Below, one piece after another: positions 1 to 8,126 of a DNA stretch of 35,187 nt. Below the pieces are notes generated by a model. It had not been told where the DNA came from. It was given only the letters and a program-made list of their open reading frames with translations, and searched no databases. Within the stretch, counting starts at the first letter, position 1. The number at the start of each line of letters is the position of its first letter. Both the position numbers and the translations under genes were made by a program. Source of the DNA: Deltaproteobacteria bacterium CG11_big_fil_rev_8_21_14_0_20_42_23. GTDB lineage: Bacteria; UBA10199; 2-02-FULL-44-16. Location: assembly GCA_002796345.1 (NCBI GenBank), contig PCXC01000057.1, positions 1 to 35,187 of the forward strand. Direction: 5' to 3'.

Positions 1-97
1 AACCACAGGCCTCGTAAGTGCTTGAATTTTAAGACTCCTTACGAAGCTCTCCAAATGGATTCTTGCACTTGACGCTTGAATTCGCACCGTCCCCTTG

Positions 98-121
98 TAA
101 CATTACTCATGAGTAATGTTA
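98..121. repeat. Perfect 24-bp palindrome upstream of rpsT
   Basis: Two 12-nt half sites (TAACATTACTCA and its exact reverse complement) meet with no spacer. It lies about 115 bp before the rpsT start. It could be an operator for a dimeric regulator, or the hairpin of a terminator for a gene left of the window, since a short T-run (123-126) follows on the plus strand. The rest of 1-234 holds no gene that I can support. A TTGACT hexamer at 178-183 is a possible -35 box, but the matching -10 region is poor. Confidence 0.6.
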
Positions 122-234
122 GTTTTGGGCGATAAAGGTAATGCTCTAGAATCCAGCTTCAACGCCAAAAAGCGTGCTTGACTTCGCTTTGGGCTTAGTG
201 CTAGGAAGCGCCCTTCATTAAAGGAGTTATACAG

Positions 235-504
235 ATGGCTGAAAAGAAAAAACTAGGAACCGGCAGACACTACTCTGCTCTTAAGAGAAACCGTCAGAAC
301 GAAAAACGTAATGAGCGCAACAAATCAGCTCGTTCTGCTCTTCGCACTGTATTGAAAAAAGCGCGTCAATTGCTTCAAGGCGAAACTTTAAAGCCAGCAC
401 TTGCAAGTCTTGATAAAGCTGCAGGCAAAGGCCTTATCCCAAAGAAAAGAGCTGCACGCCTCAAGTCTCGCTTGCAAAAAGCTGTGAATAAAGCCGCTGC
501 TTAA
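235..504 (+). CDS. rpsT: 30S ribosomal protein S20
   Basis: This is a primary 16S rRNA-binding protein of the small subunit. The 89-residue length is normal for the family. The protein is very basic, with the typical N-terminal Lys/Arg helix (YSALKRNRQNEKRNERNKS), the SALRTVLKKA segment and a C-terminal KKRAARLKSRLQKAVNK helix. The ATG is preceded by AAGGAG at good spacing, which settles the start. It stands alone on the plus strand with its own strong terminator directly downstream, as rpsT usually does. Identification is by sequence recognition and is secure. Confidence 0.97.
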   Translation: MAEKKKLGTGRHYSALKRNRQNEKRNERNKSARSALRTVLKKARQLLQGETLKPALASLDKAAGKGLIPKKRAARLKSRLQKAVNKAAA

Positions 505-525
505 GATTTACTCCCATCACAATTC

Positions 526-560
526 CAAAAACCGCATCTCCAAAGATGCGGTTTTTTTTG
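526..560. terminator. Bidirectional intrinsic terminator after rpsT
   Basis: An 8-bp perfect stem (CCGCATCT at 532-539, AGATGCGG at 544-551) closes a 4-nt loop and is followed by eight T residues (552-559). Five A residues before the stem give a T-run on the other strand too, so it can end rpsT and also stop transcripts arriving from holA. Confidence 0.9.
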
Positions 561-825
561 TTTCATGAAGTTGTATTGATTTTCAATTCTTTTTGTCATC
601 CTCTGGCTTGACCAGGCCTGCCTGCCGGCGGGCAGGGGATCCAGCAATTTAGGCAATTTGCTGTCCTTGCGGATGAAGTATTCGCAGAGACGCATTGCAA
701 TGCGTCTCTACAATTGACAAAATCAGAATTGACCGATGAGATCCTTCGTTACACTCAGGATGACGGCGTTGCTCTAATGGCACTATTGAACCATTGCCCT
801 ATTTACACCATCATCCAATTCAAAA
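561..825. other. Gene-free repeat-bearing intergenic region
   Basis: I see no gene between the rpsT terminator and holA. The stretch holds a GTCATCCTCTGG-type segment from about 595, a GC-rich inverted repeat around 619-640 (CCTGCCTGCC/GGCGGGCAGG), a perfect 24-bp palindrome at 686-709, and the 17-mer AATTGACCGATGAGATC at 727-743 that recurs at 20557-20573. A 64-codon minus-strand open frame (501-695) runs across these repeats and does not look like a protein. Confidence 0.7.
686..709. repeat. Perfect 24-bp palindrome (AGAGACGCATTG half site)
   Basis: AGAGACGCATTG is followed immediately by its exact reverse complement. Palindromes of this GAGACGC...GCGTCTC kind occur as dispersed intergenic repeats in many bacteria. 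It sits among other repeat fragments rather than in a clear promoter position, so a mobile or structural repeat is likelier than an operator. Confidence 0.75.
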
Positions 826-1845
826 TCAATTCACGGAAGGCCTTTTGTGGCAAAGAGAAATAATCAATTTTTCAAGGGGTTTGTCTTTTGTGAGTCGTGT
901 GGTTTTGAGCTCGCGGTCGCACCAAGCAAAAGCGTGAAAGGCTTGCTTCAGTTCTTCAAGCGAATAGTGCTGCGCTTGTGCGAGATAATCTTTGGCAAAA
1001 AAAGGATGCACGCCTAAATACCGCGCCAAATCTGCAGATTGACGCATCCGCCCTTCCACTTCCTTTGCCTTGGTGAGCAGTCGAAAGTGACGTGCTACCA
1101 TACCCAAAATCATTACCGGCGCTTCACCTTGATGCAGCAACGTCGTGAGCACAGACAAAGACTTCGAAAGTTTTTTTTCACCAATATTGTTGGTAAGCTC
1201 AAACACGCTGCGTTGGCTGGTTTCTGCAATGGCCATTTCCACATCGGAAAGTTCAATCAATGGCCGCTTGCCAACAAAAAGAAACAAGCGCTCCAAGGCT
1301 TGATCGATCTGGCTTAAATCGGTGCCCACTAAATCGGCCAAATAGCGCGCTGCTTCGTGGGAAATTTGTCGCTTTTGCTGACGCACTTGGCTTGCAATCC
1401 AAGATGGAACTTGATTGGCGTACAATGCCTTGCACTCAATCACAGCAGATTGTTTTTGCAATGCTGCAAATAATTTTGACCGGCCATCCAATTTTTCTGC
1501 AATGAGGACGAGCAAAGAATGTTCGAATGGTTTTTGCAGATAATCTACAAGATGAGCCTGCATTTCTTTCGAAAGCTTATGGGCATCGCGAATGACAATC
1601 AGATTTTTTCCGCCCAAAAAGGGAAATGTTTTTAGGGCGCCCATCACTTTTTCTACACTGGCTTCGACACCGCTATACGCTGAATACGAAAGGTCATCGT
1701 GCATGTTGGAAATGCCAAGCTTTTCTTTCATCACATGTAGGCCATGTCTTGCGATGTGAAGTTCTGCGCCAAAAAAAAGATAGGCCGGAAAAAATTTTTC
1801 CTGCTTTAAGGCATCTTCAAACTGTTGAACGGTAAATTTTGGCAT
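826..1845 (-). CDS. holA: DNA polymerase III subunit delta
   Basis: Delta is the clamp-loader subunit that opens the beta sliding clamp during DNA replication. The 339-residue length matches the family. The N-terminal domain starts with the typical FPAYLFFGAE segment and continues through FLGGKNLIVIRDAHKL and HSLLVLIAEKLDGRSKL (AAA+-like fold without a working Walker A). The middle has YLADLVGTDLSQIDQALERL, and the C-terminal collar domain has the LGMVARHFRLL segment. It is the last gene of a minus-strand run behind asnB with a 7-bp gap, so it is probably co-transcribed. No intrinsic terminator is seen directly after it; the rpsT terminator could serve from the other side. Confidence 0.92.
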   Translation of the reverse strand: MPKFTVQQFEDALKQEKFFPAYLFFGAELHIARHGLHVMKEKLGISNMHDDLSYSAYSGVEASVEKVMGALKTFPFLGGKNLIVIRDAHKLSKEMQAHLVDYLQKPFEHSLLVLIAEKLDGRSKLFAALQKQSAVIECKALYANQVPSWIASQVRQQKRQISHEAARYLADLVGTDLSQIDQALERLFLFVGKRPLIELSDVEMAIAETSQRSVFELTNNIGEKKLSKSLSVLTTLLHQGEAPVMILGMVARHFRLLTKAKEVEGRMRQSADLARYLGVHPFFAKDYLAQAQHYSLEELKQAFHAFAWCDRELKTTRLTKDKPLEKLIISLCHKRPSVN

Positions 1846-1852
1846 TATTCTC

Positions 1853-3733
1853 TTATTTCATATAGTGGTCATGCCATTGTTGAAAGGCCAACAAGGTCCA
1901 CAGTTGTTTGCGGTTGTCTTCTTTTTGCGCAAAGTGTCTCTCAAGTAAACCTTGAACTGTCTTGGGATTAAAAATACCTTGCTTCGCTAAACGTGCTGGG
2001 GAAAGCAAATCGCAGGTCATCTCGCGCAAGGGCCCATTTATCCACTTGGCTACGGGAATACCAAAACCCTTTTTGGGGCGATTCACAATTGATGCGGGCA
2101 GTTCATTTTCGTACGCTTTCTTCAAGAGATACTTTAGGTTTCCATGACGGTATTTGAAGTGATACGGCAGCTTTGCCACGAATTCTACGAAGTGATGATC
2201 TAGGAACGGTGATCTGCACTCAAGCGAAGCCGCCATTGAAGCCCTGTCTACCTTTGTAAGGATATCGTCTTGCAAGTAGAGTTTTTTGTAGAGGTAGAGA
2301 AGTCCATTCCCAACACTTGCGGAAGCTGCAACCATCTGATGACGATTGATATCATGCAAAAATAAATCCGAACCAAACGAGCGCGCTTGCAAAAGAGCTG
2401 TTTGTTCTTCAGACGAGAACGAACCCATCCACAAAAAATGTTTGGAGGCATCTAACACATCTGCGCCTCGCAAAAATTGTTTCGCTTTAAAATCGAAGCT
2501 GATGTTTTCATCAGAAACAGGAAGATGTTTTACTATTTTTTTTACTGCTGCTCGCACAAAGTGTGGAAGACGTTGAAATATTTTTGCATATTCTTCTGCT
2601 TTAAAGGTGGGATAACCTGCAAAAAGTTCATCACCACCATCGCCACCAAGTGCAACAGTGACATGCTTTTTTGTGAATTTCGAAAGGGCATATGTGGGAA
2701 CAATGGAAGCATCGCCTAGTGGTTCGTCAAGAAAGGCGCCAATCTCTGGAATTAAACCAAGCAAGGTTTCTGGAGTACACAGCTCTTCGTGATGCTGAGT
2801 TCCAAAATGATTTGCGACAAGACGTGCATGGCTAGATTCGTCAAAACTTTTTTCGCTGAATGCCATAGAAAAGGTTTTGATTTGTTGTGGCGGAAGCATT
2901 TTTGCCATGGCTGCTAAAACAACAGACGAATCAATGCCGCCAGAGAGAAAGAGCCCCAGCGGAACATCACTCATCAAGCGAATGTTTACTGCCTCTTCAA
3001 AACGCTGTCGCAATTCTGAAAGTGCATCCTCCTCGGAAATATGCGTCAGTTCTCCTTCACAGGGAATGTCCCAATATTGCTCGATGCTTATTTTTCCTTC
3101 TTGCCACGTCAACATGTGACCAGCTTCGAGCTTGTGAATACCTTCGAAAATGGAAGCTTGAGCTGGCACGTATTCAAACGCCAAATACTTTTGCACAGCC
3201 AACATATCGAGGCGAGGATGAAGTTCTGGATAATTCAGCAACGCTTTAAGTTCTGAAGCAAAGAGAAAAGCTCCATTCACTTCGGCCCAGTACAAAGGCT
3301 TTTGCCCCATGCGATCTCTGGCGATGAGCAGTTTTCGTTTTTCGCTATCCCACACAGCAAGGCCAAACATGCCGCGAAGTTTTTTGACAAAGTGACGCCC
3401 TTCTTCTTCATAAAGATGCGGTAAAATTTCGGCATCGGAATGACTGCGAAGCTGATGTCCATGCTGTTCAAGCTGAGTTCGAAGTGTGAGGTGGTTGAAA
3501 ATTTCGCCATTGCAAATGGAAACAATCTTCCGCTGCTCATTGTAAAGAGGCTGTTTGCCGCCTTCGAGGTCTAAAATGGAAAGCCTACGCATGGCGAGGG
3601 CTGCGCCTGATTCAAAAAAATAACCTTCATCATCTGGGCCGCGATGAATCATGCTGCGGTTCATTTTTTGCAACACGTGTTCATCAAGTTTTTTGTGTTT
3701 ATCCGTAAAGATAACACCAACAATCCCACACAT
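1853..3733 (-). CDS. asnB: Asparagine synthetase (glutamine-hydrolysing)
   Basis: The enzyme makes asparagine from aspartate, ATP and glutamine; members of this family also amidate surface glycans. The 626-residue protein begins MCGIVGV, giving the Cys2 nucleophile of the class II glutamine amidotransferase domain (about 1-210), with RGPDDEG at 31-37 and CNGEIFN at 74-80. The synthetase domain follows, with the PP-loop SGGIDSS at 264-270. Length and domain order are those of intact AsnB. A GAGG ribosome site lies at suitable distance before the ATG. It lies between a polyprenyl-phosphate glycosyltransferase gene (38-bp gap) and holA (7-bp gap). That neighbourhood leaves open a role in polysaccharide modification instead of free asparagine synthesis; sequence alone does not decide. 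Confidence 0.93.
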   Translation of the reverse strand: MCGIVGVIFTDKHKKLDEHVLQKMNRSMIHRGPDDEGYFFESGAALAMRRLSILDLEGGKQPLYNEQRKIVSICNGEIFNHLTLRTQLEQHGHQLRSHSDAEILPHLYEEEGRHFVKKLRGMFGLAVWDSEKRKLLIARDRMGQKPLYWAEVNGAFLFASELKALLNYPELHPRLDMLAVQKYLAFEYVPAQASIFEGIHKLEAGHMLTWQEGKISIEQYWDIPCEGELTHISEEDALSELRQRFEEAVNIRLMSDVPLGLFLSGGIDSSVVLAAMAKMLPPQQIKTFSMAFSEKSFDESSHARLVANHFGTQHHEELCTPETLLGLIPEIGAFLDEPLGDASIVPTYALSKFTKKHVTVALGGDGGDELFAGYPTFKAEEYAKIFQRLPHFVRAAVKKIVKHLPVSDENISFDFKAKQFLRGADVLDASKHFLWMGSFSSEEQTALLQARSFGSDLFLHDINRHQMVAASASVGNGLLYLYKKLYLQDDILTKVDRASMAASLECRSPFLDHHFVEFVAKLPYHFKYRHGNLKYLLKKAYENELPASIVNRPKKGFGIPVAKWINGPLREMTCDLLSPARLAKQGIFNPKTVQGLLERHFAQKEDNRKQLWTLLAFQQWHDHYMK

Positions 3734-3771
3734 TGTAATATCCTCACTCAGAAAACTGTTAAAAAACTAAA

Positions 3772-4752
3772 CTACTTTTCGATGTTCACACATTTTTTCA
3801 CGAGGTAAATAGGTTTGTTTTGGGATTCGTGATAGGTTCTAATCAAAAGCTCTGCAATGAGACCCATGAGAATAAACTGAACACCAAGAATACATAAAAA
3901 CACTGCAAGCAAGAGAAAGGGATTTTTGTGCGCATAGGTTCCGAAAAAGAATTTTTCTAATAACACTTCAGCGCCCGCACAAAAAGAAAGAAGACACATT
4001 ATAAAACCACTTCCTCCAAATAAGTATGAAGGTTTGGTGACATAACTGGAAAGAAATTTCACGGTCATTAAATCCATGATCACCTTGAAGATGCGCATGA
4101 GTCCATATTTTGATTCGCCGCGAGTTCTGGCGCGATGATTCACTGCCACCTCAGAAACTTTTGCACCCACCATGCTCACATAAGCTGGAATGAAGCGATG
4201 CATCTCACCATACAGTTGTATGGAGTCGATGAACTCTGCCTTGTAGGCTTTAAGTGAGCAGCCGTAATCGTGCAATGCAACGCCGGTGATTTTTGAAATG
4301 AGTTTGTTTGCTATTTGAGAAGGCAATCTTCGAGTGAGAAATTTATCTTTCCGTTTTTTTCGCCAACCTGAAATGACATCGAAGCCTTCATCCAATTTTT
4401 GCAGTAAAAGTGGAATGTCTGCTGGATCGTTTTGATTGTCGGCATCCATAGCGACATAAATTTTCCCTTGGGCATGATCGAAACCAGCCGCCATGGCAGC
4501 CGTTTGGCCAAAGTTGCGCGTGAGTTTTACAAACTTCACGCGTTTATCTTTTTCTGCAAGTGCACTCACAAGATCTGCACTTTCGTCAGTAGAACCATCA
4601 TCCACAAAAACAAGCTCAAAATTTATTTTTTTGGGATCTAAACTTGCGCACACTTCTTCATAGACTTGGGAAAGATTCCCTTCTTCATTTAGAAACGGAA
4701 CGATGATAGAAACATCGTACGGCCTGCTACTGGTATCTTCAATTTGTCTCAT
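3772..4752 (-). CDS. Family 2 glycosyltransferase, polyprenyl-phosphate type
   Basis: It probably transfers a sugar from a nucleotide donor to polyprenyl phosphate on the cytoplasmic face of the inner membrane (DPM1/GtrB/ArnC group). The GT-A domain has SIIVPFLNEEGN at the start, VDDGSTD (50-56), the RNFGQTAAMAAGFDHA segment and the metal-binding DAD at 103-105. The second half has the RARTRGESKYG motif (about 207-217) typical of the group. Two hydrophobic helices close the protein (about 244-265 and 278-303). The 326-residue length is usual. It is the first gene of the minus-strand run with asnB and holA, and divergent from a GT39-like gene that could use the lipid-linked sugar it makes. The exact sugar is unknown. 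Confidence 0.88.
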   Translation of the reverse strand: MRQIEDTSSRPYDVSIIVPFLNEEGNLSQVYEEVCASLDPKKINFELVFVDDGSTDESADLVSALAEKDKRVKFVKLTRNFGQTAAMAAGFDHAQGKIYVAMDADNQNDPADIPLLLQKLDEGFDVISGWRKKRKDKFLTRRLPSQIANKLISKITGVALHDYGCSLKAYKAEFIDSIQLYGEMHRFIPAYVSMVGAKVSEVAVNHRARTRGESKYGLMRIFKVIMDLMTVKFLSSYVTKPSYLFGGSGFIMCLLSFCAGAEVLLEKFFFGTYAHKNPFLLLAVFLCILGVQFILMGLIAELLIRTYHESQNKPIYLVKKCVNIEK

Positions 4753-4886
4753 GATTTTTTCCTTTTCCTCGGCGGAAAGTGCTTATCTTATAGATTAACA
4801 AAGAGGTCAACTTGCTTGATTTTTCGGTAAAATGCCGCTTGCAAGGAGATTGACTTTTTGGGCTTTTGCTCTATCTTGCACGGCTT

Positions 4887-6473
4887 ATGAATTCAAAACA
4901 AAAATACCTCGTTTTCTTTGGGCTTATCGCCCTTTGCTTTCTTTTGCGCATCTTTAGTTTATGGACTCCGCTTATAAACGTTGATGAGTCTCAGTTTGCG
5001 GAGTACGCTAATAAGTTGCTCTCGGGTGGGCTTCCGTTTGTGGCCTCAGTGGATACCAAGCCAATGGGCATCTACTGGTTTTTCGCTGCTGTTTTTGCTG
5101 TCTTTGGAAAAAACAACATGATCGCAGTCCACGTGGCAACTATTCTTTGTGTTCTTGGCACGTCATATTATATTTTCAAGATTTCAAAATCTCTTTCTTC
5201 TGAAACGAGTGGAATTTTAGCTGCTCTTTTTTATATCGTTTTTTCAACTTGCTACATTCCAAAATTTATTTCTACTTCCATTGTGCTTATCATGATGCTG
5301 CCACTCACTGCCAGCATGTGGTATGCCGTAAAAGGAGAACGTTCACAAAAGCAAGTTCACCTCTTTTTTTCTGGAATTCTTTTTGGCCTCGCCTGTCTGT
5401 TTAAATATCAAGCCGGAATCAACCTGTTTGTGTTGGCCGTTTATTTTCTCATCATCCGTCCCTTTTCTTTTAAGACTTCATATAATCCTTTTCGGCAAAA
5501 GGGATTTTTTTCCTTTCTTTTTGGGGGAAGCCTTGTGGGTTTAGCTTTCTTGGCTCACCTTTTATCTCTGGGCATTTGGGATGATTTTCTTTTTTATTCT
5601 TACCAAGGAAATTCTGCTTACATCAGCGCTGGTTCACAGTTTTTCACTTTTCTGAAAAAAGCTTTCATTCGCGGCGGATCTTTTATCCTGGCTACGTTTC
5701 TCCTTTGGTATTTTGGCGTGAAGAGAATTTTTGCTTCCCTTCGAAACTTTAGTTCCTCTGAACCTCATTCATCCGCAGAGTATCTTATTTTGGTTTGGTT
5801 TTTCTTTTCTCTTGTTGCGGTTTCTGCCGGCGGAAGGTTTTACGATCACTATTTTCTTCAAGTTCTTCCAGCGCTTTGTATTTTGGCTTCGCTTGAAGCT
5901 GAAAAATTTTTCGATGTGTTGAAAGCAAAAACATGGCCAGTTCAAAAACGAAAACGCGCTTATTCTTTCTTTTTGTGTGCTCTTCTTCTTCCGCCAATTC
6001 TTGCATCTGGCGCGAGATTGGTGGCAGATGATATTTACAGGCTTGCAAAAGATGATCATCCTCATCTCTATATTCCACTTGCAAAATATGTTGATGAGCA
6101 TACCGCAAAAACTGACACCATTTTTGTGTGGGGTTTTGCTACTCCCATTTACTTTTATTCAAACCGGGAAGCGGCTTCACGTTTTTTATGGTGCGATTGG
6201 ATGACAGGCCGAATTTCTGGAAATCCTCACCAAGGTGATAAACACTTTGAAGAAACAAGCTTATTGGCAGAAAAAAGTTGGGGCTACCTTTTTGAAGACC
6301 TTGAACAGTTTAAGCCTGTTTATTTTATAGATACAGCGCCAGGAAATTATCATGATTATGGAAAATTTCCCATTCAGAAGTATCCGCAACTTGTTCAGTA
6401 TCTGGAAGAGAAATATAGGTTTGAAACAGAATTAAATGGTGCTCATTTTTATCGACGAAAAAAGGAGATCTAA
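4887..6473 (+). CDS. Multi-pass membrane glycosyltransferase, GT39/ArnT-like
   Basis: This is a GT-C fold enzyme that would transfer a sugar from a polyprenyl-phosphate donor outside the cytoplasmic membrane. From the chosen ATG the protein has 528 residues. A first membrane helix (about 7-25) is followed by a periplasmic loop with the acidic pair in NVDESQFAEY (D33, E34), where this family has its catalytic Asp/Glu, then DTKPMGIYWFF. About ten further hydrophobic segments lead to a C-terminal soluble region with FVWGFATPIYFYSNR. A TTG seven codons earlier (4866) is in frame but has no ribosome site at good distance; the ATG site is also weak, so the start is uncertain. The stop codon directly abuts the next gene. 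The divergent GT2 gene may supply its donor. Confidence 0.82.
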   Translation: MNSKQKYLVFFGLIALCFLLRIFSLWTPLINVDESQFAEYANKLLSGGLPFVASVDTKPMGIYWFFAAVFAVFGKNNMIAVHVATILCVLGTSYYIFKISKSLSSETSGILAALFYIVFSTCYIPKFISTSIVLIMMLPLTASMWYAVKGERSQKQVHLFFSGILFGLACLFKYQAGINLFVLAVYFLIIRPFSFKTSYNPFRQKGFFSFLFGGSLVGLAFLAHLLSLGIWDDFLFYSYQGNSAYISAGSQFFTFLKKAFIRGGSFILATFLLWYFGVKRIFASLRNFSSSEPHSSAEYLILVWFFFSLVAVSAGGRFYDHYFLQVLPALCILASLEAEKFFDVLKAKTWPVQKRKRAYSFFLCALLLPPILASGARLVADDIYRLAKDDHPHLYIPLAKYVDEHTAKTDTIFVWGFATPIYFYSNREAASRFLWCDWMTGRISGNPHQGDKHFEETSLLAEKSWGYLFEDLEQFKPVYFIDTAPGNYHDYGKFPIQKYPQLVQYLEEKYRFETELNGAHFYRRKKEI

Positions 6474-7247
6474 ATGAAAAAAATCTTCTCAAGTCTTTTG
6501 CTTCTTTTTTTCCTTCTCTCGGCGCAGGCTTCTCACGCTGCAGAATTGAAGATGCTTTTTTGGTATCCCGGTGGCGCAGGATCAACAGCGCAAGCGAGAC
6601 CCACTCTTGAATTGTTTTTTGATTATCTCAACAAGCATATTGCTCCACAAAAAATTTCAGGAGAATACATCAACACCACTCAAGATGGCGTCACCTACAT
6701 TAAGCGAGAAGCGCCAACGCTTGCCATCATCAGCTATTCCACTTGGGTACAGTTTAATCGAAAAATTGCAGCAGCAAGACCGTGGCTAGAGTTGGCACCT
6801 TTGCCGCATGGAAAAAACAAAGATGTGTATCAACTTCTTGGAACTACTTCTAGCATTCCTGCTAAAACACTCATTTATAGCTCCGAGCCTCTCTCGAAAG
6901 ATTTTTTTGCTCAGCATCTTTTTGATTTAAAATCGGATTACACTCTAAAAGAAACTCCGCAAATTTTTCAAACCCTCAAAGCCATCGCGAATAAAGAAAA
7001 GGAAGGCATTGTTGTGCTGACATCAATCGAATCGGCAACCTTTTCAATGTTAAAAGCAGCTTGGACAAAGCAACTCAAAGAACTGGCTCTTTCCAAACCC
7101 ATTCCAACTGCGCGCGTGGTGAGTTTTTCTCAGCAGTTTCCTGCAGAACAAAAACTTATGAAGGCGCTGATTCAGATGAATAAAGACGAAGAAGGCAAAG
7201 CCATTTTGCAAGAACTTCAAATAAGCTCATTTCAAATGCTGGAATAA
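6474..7247 (+). CDS. Secreted periplasmic-binding-protein-like protein (PhnD-like)
   Basis: The 257-residue product has a clear Sec signal peptide (MKKIFSS, hydrophobic core, cleavage likely after ASHA at residue 22). The mature part resembles the PhnD/transporter-substrate-binding group: an early MLFWYPGGAGSTAQ segment, a middle PTLAIISYSTWVQFNRK stretch, then YQLLGTTSSIPAK and, further on, GIVVLTSIESATF. It could bind a small ligand in the periplasm. No ABC permease or ATPase gene is near, so a role as the binding component of a transporter cannot be shown. Its ATG follows the stop of the glycosyltransferase with no gap, indicating co-expression, and prmA follows after 12 bp. Assignment to the superfamily is by pattern only. 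Confidence 0.72.
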   Translation: MKKIFSSLLLLFFLLSAQASHAAELKMLFWYPGGAGSTAQARPTLELFFDYLNKHIAPQKISGEYINTTQDGVTYIKREAPTLAIISYSTWVQFNRKIAAARPWLELAPLPHGKNKDVYQLLGTTSSIPAKTLIYSSEPLSKDFFAQHLFDLKSDYTLKETPQIFQTLKAIANKEKEGIVVLTSIESATFSMLKAAWTKQLKELALSKPIPTARVVSFSQQFPAEQKLMKALIQMNKDEEGKAILQELQISSFQMLE

Positions 7248-7259
7248 GATGAGGAAAAT

Positions 7260-8126
7260 ATGAAACCGTCACCCTCTTGGTATCTTGCTACATTAAACGT
7301 AAAAACTTGTGATGTAGATACCGCCCTCCTTGCTTTCCACGAATTAGGTTCGCTTGGCTGTGAAGAAAAAAATATTTCCGATGAACTCGTGAGCATCAAA
7401 TCTTATTTTGAAGGAACACAAAAAAAAGAAAGCCTGCAAACTCAACTTGAAGAAAGCCTCAATGCTTATTCTGTTTCTTTCGAGCTTGAATCTTTGGAAG
7501 CCTTCAGCTTCAACTTAAATGACCAATCTTGGCGCCAACACTTCAATCCCTTCTTGCTTATTCCTGGCCTTGTCATTGCTCCCACTTGGGAAAAATATCA
7601 GGCAAAAGAAAACGAGCAAATCCTCTTTCTCAATCCTGGAACAGCGTTTGGAACGGGATTGCACGATACCACGCGCTTTTGCGCCGAAGCCCTTCATCGC
7701 TATGCACACGAAAACATGCCAAAAAGTGTGTTAGACCTTGGTTGTGGCAGTGGCATTTTGTCTTTTGTGGCACAAAAGCTGGGATACACTCCTGTTGTTG
7801 GCGTTGATATCGATCCAGAAGCATTGCGAGTAACAGAAGAAAATGCTGAAGAGAATAAAATGGAAGCTCCTCTCTTGTATTCTTCTCTCGACGAAGTCTC
7901 GCAAGAGTTCGATGTTGTGGTTGCAAATATCTTGCTGAACACCCTGAATTTTCTGGCAGAAAAAATTGATCAACGCGTCGCTCGTAACGGAATCTTAATT
8001 TTATCTGGAATTTTACCCGAACAGGAAAGCCAGATCAGAAAACGATTTGAGGCGCTTCACTTCAAAAAAATTCACCTCGACATCGGTAATGAATGGGCAT
8101 GCTTACACATGAAAAAGGAAAACTAA
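7260..8126 (+). CDS. prmA: Ribosomal protein L11 methyltransferase
   Basis: PrmA methylates amino groups of ribosomal protein L11 using S-adenosylmethionine. The 288-residue length is normal. An N-terminal L11-recognition domain (1 to about 85) precedes the class I methyltransferase fold. The linker has WRQHFNPF...APTW (91-110) and NPGTAFGTGLHDTTRFC (125-141), both hallmarks of PrmA. SAM-binding motif I is LDLGCGSGILS (158-168), followed by VGVDIDPEAL, and the active-site motif is VVANILLNTL (220-229). It directly precedes rsmE with no gap, a common pairing. Confidence 0.95.
   Translation: MKPSPSWYLATLNVKTCDVDTALLAFHELGSLGCEEKNISDELVSIKSYFEGTQKKESLQTQLEESLNAYSVSFELESLEAFSFNLNDQSWRQHFNPFLLIPGLVIAPTWEKYQAKENEQILFLNPGTAFGTGLHDTTRFCAEALHRYAHENMPKSVLDLGCGSGILSFVAQKLGYTPVVGVDIDPEALRVTEENAEENKMEAPLLYSSLDEVSQEFDVVVANILLNTLNFLAEKIDQRVARNGILILSGILPEQESQIRKRFEALHFKKIHLDIGNEWACLHMKKEN

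Noticed and set aside
1-97. Possible tRNA or small RNA at the left edge
   Set aside because: A 7-bp inverted repeat (TCGTAAG at 12-18, CTTACGA at 38-44) is present, but there is no cloverleaf or known RNA motif.
501-695. 64-codon minus-strand frame after rpsT
   Set aside because: It is composed of terminator and intergenic repeat sequence and has no family similarity.
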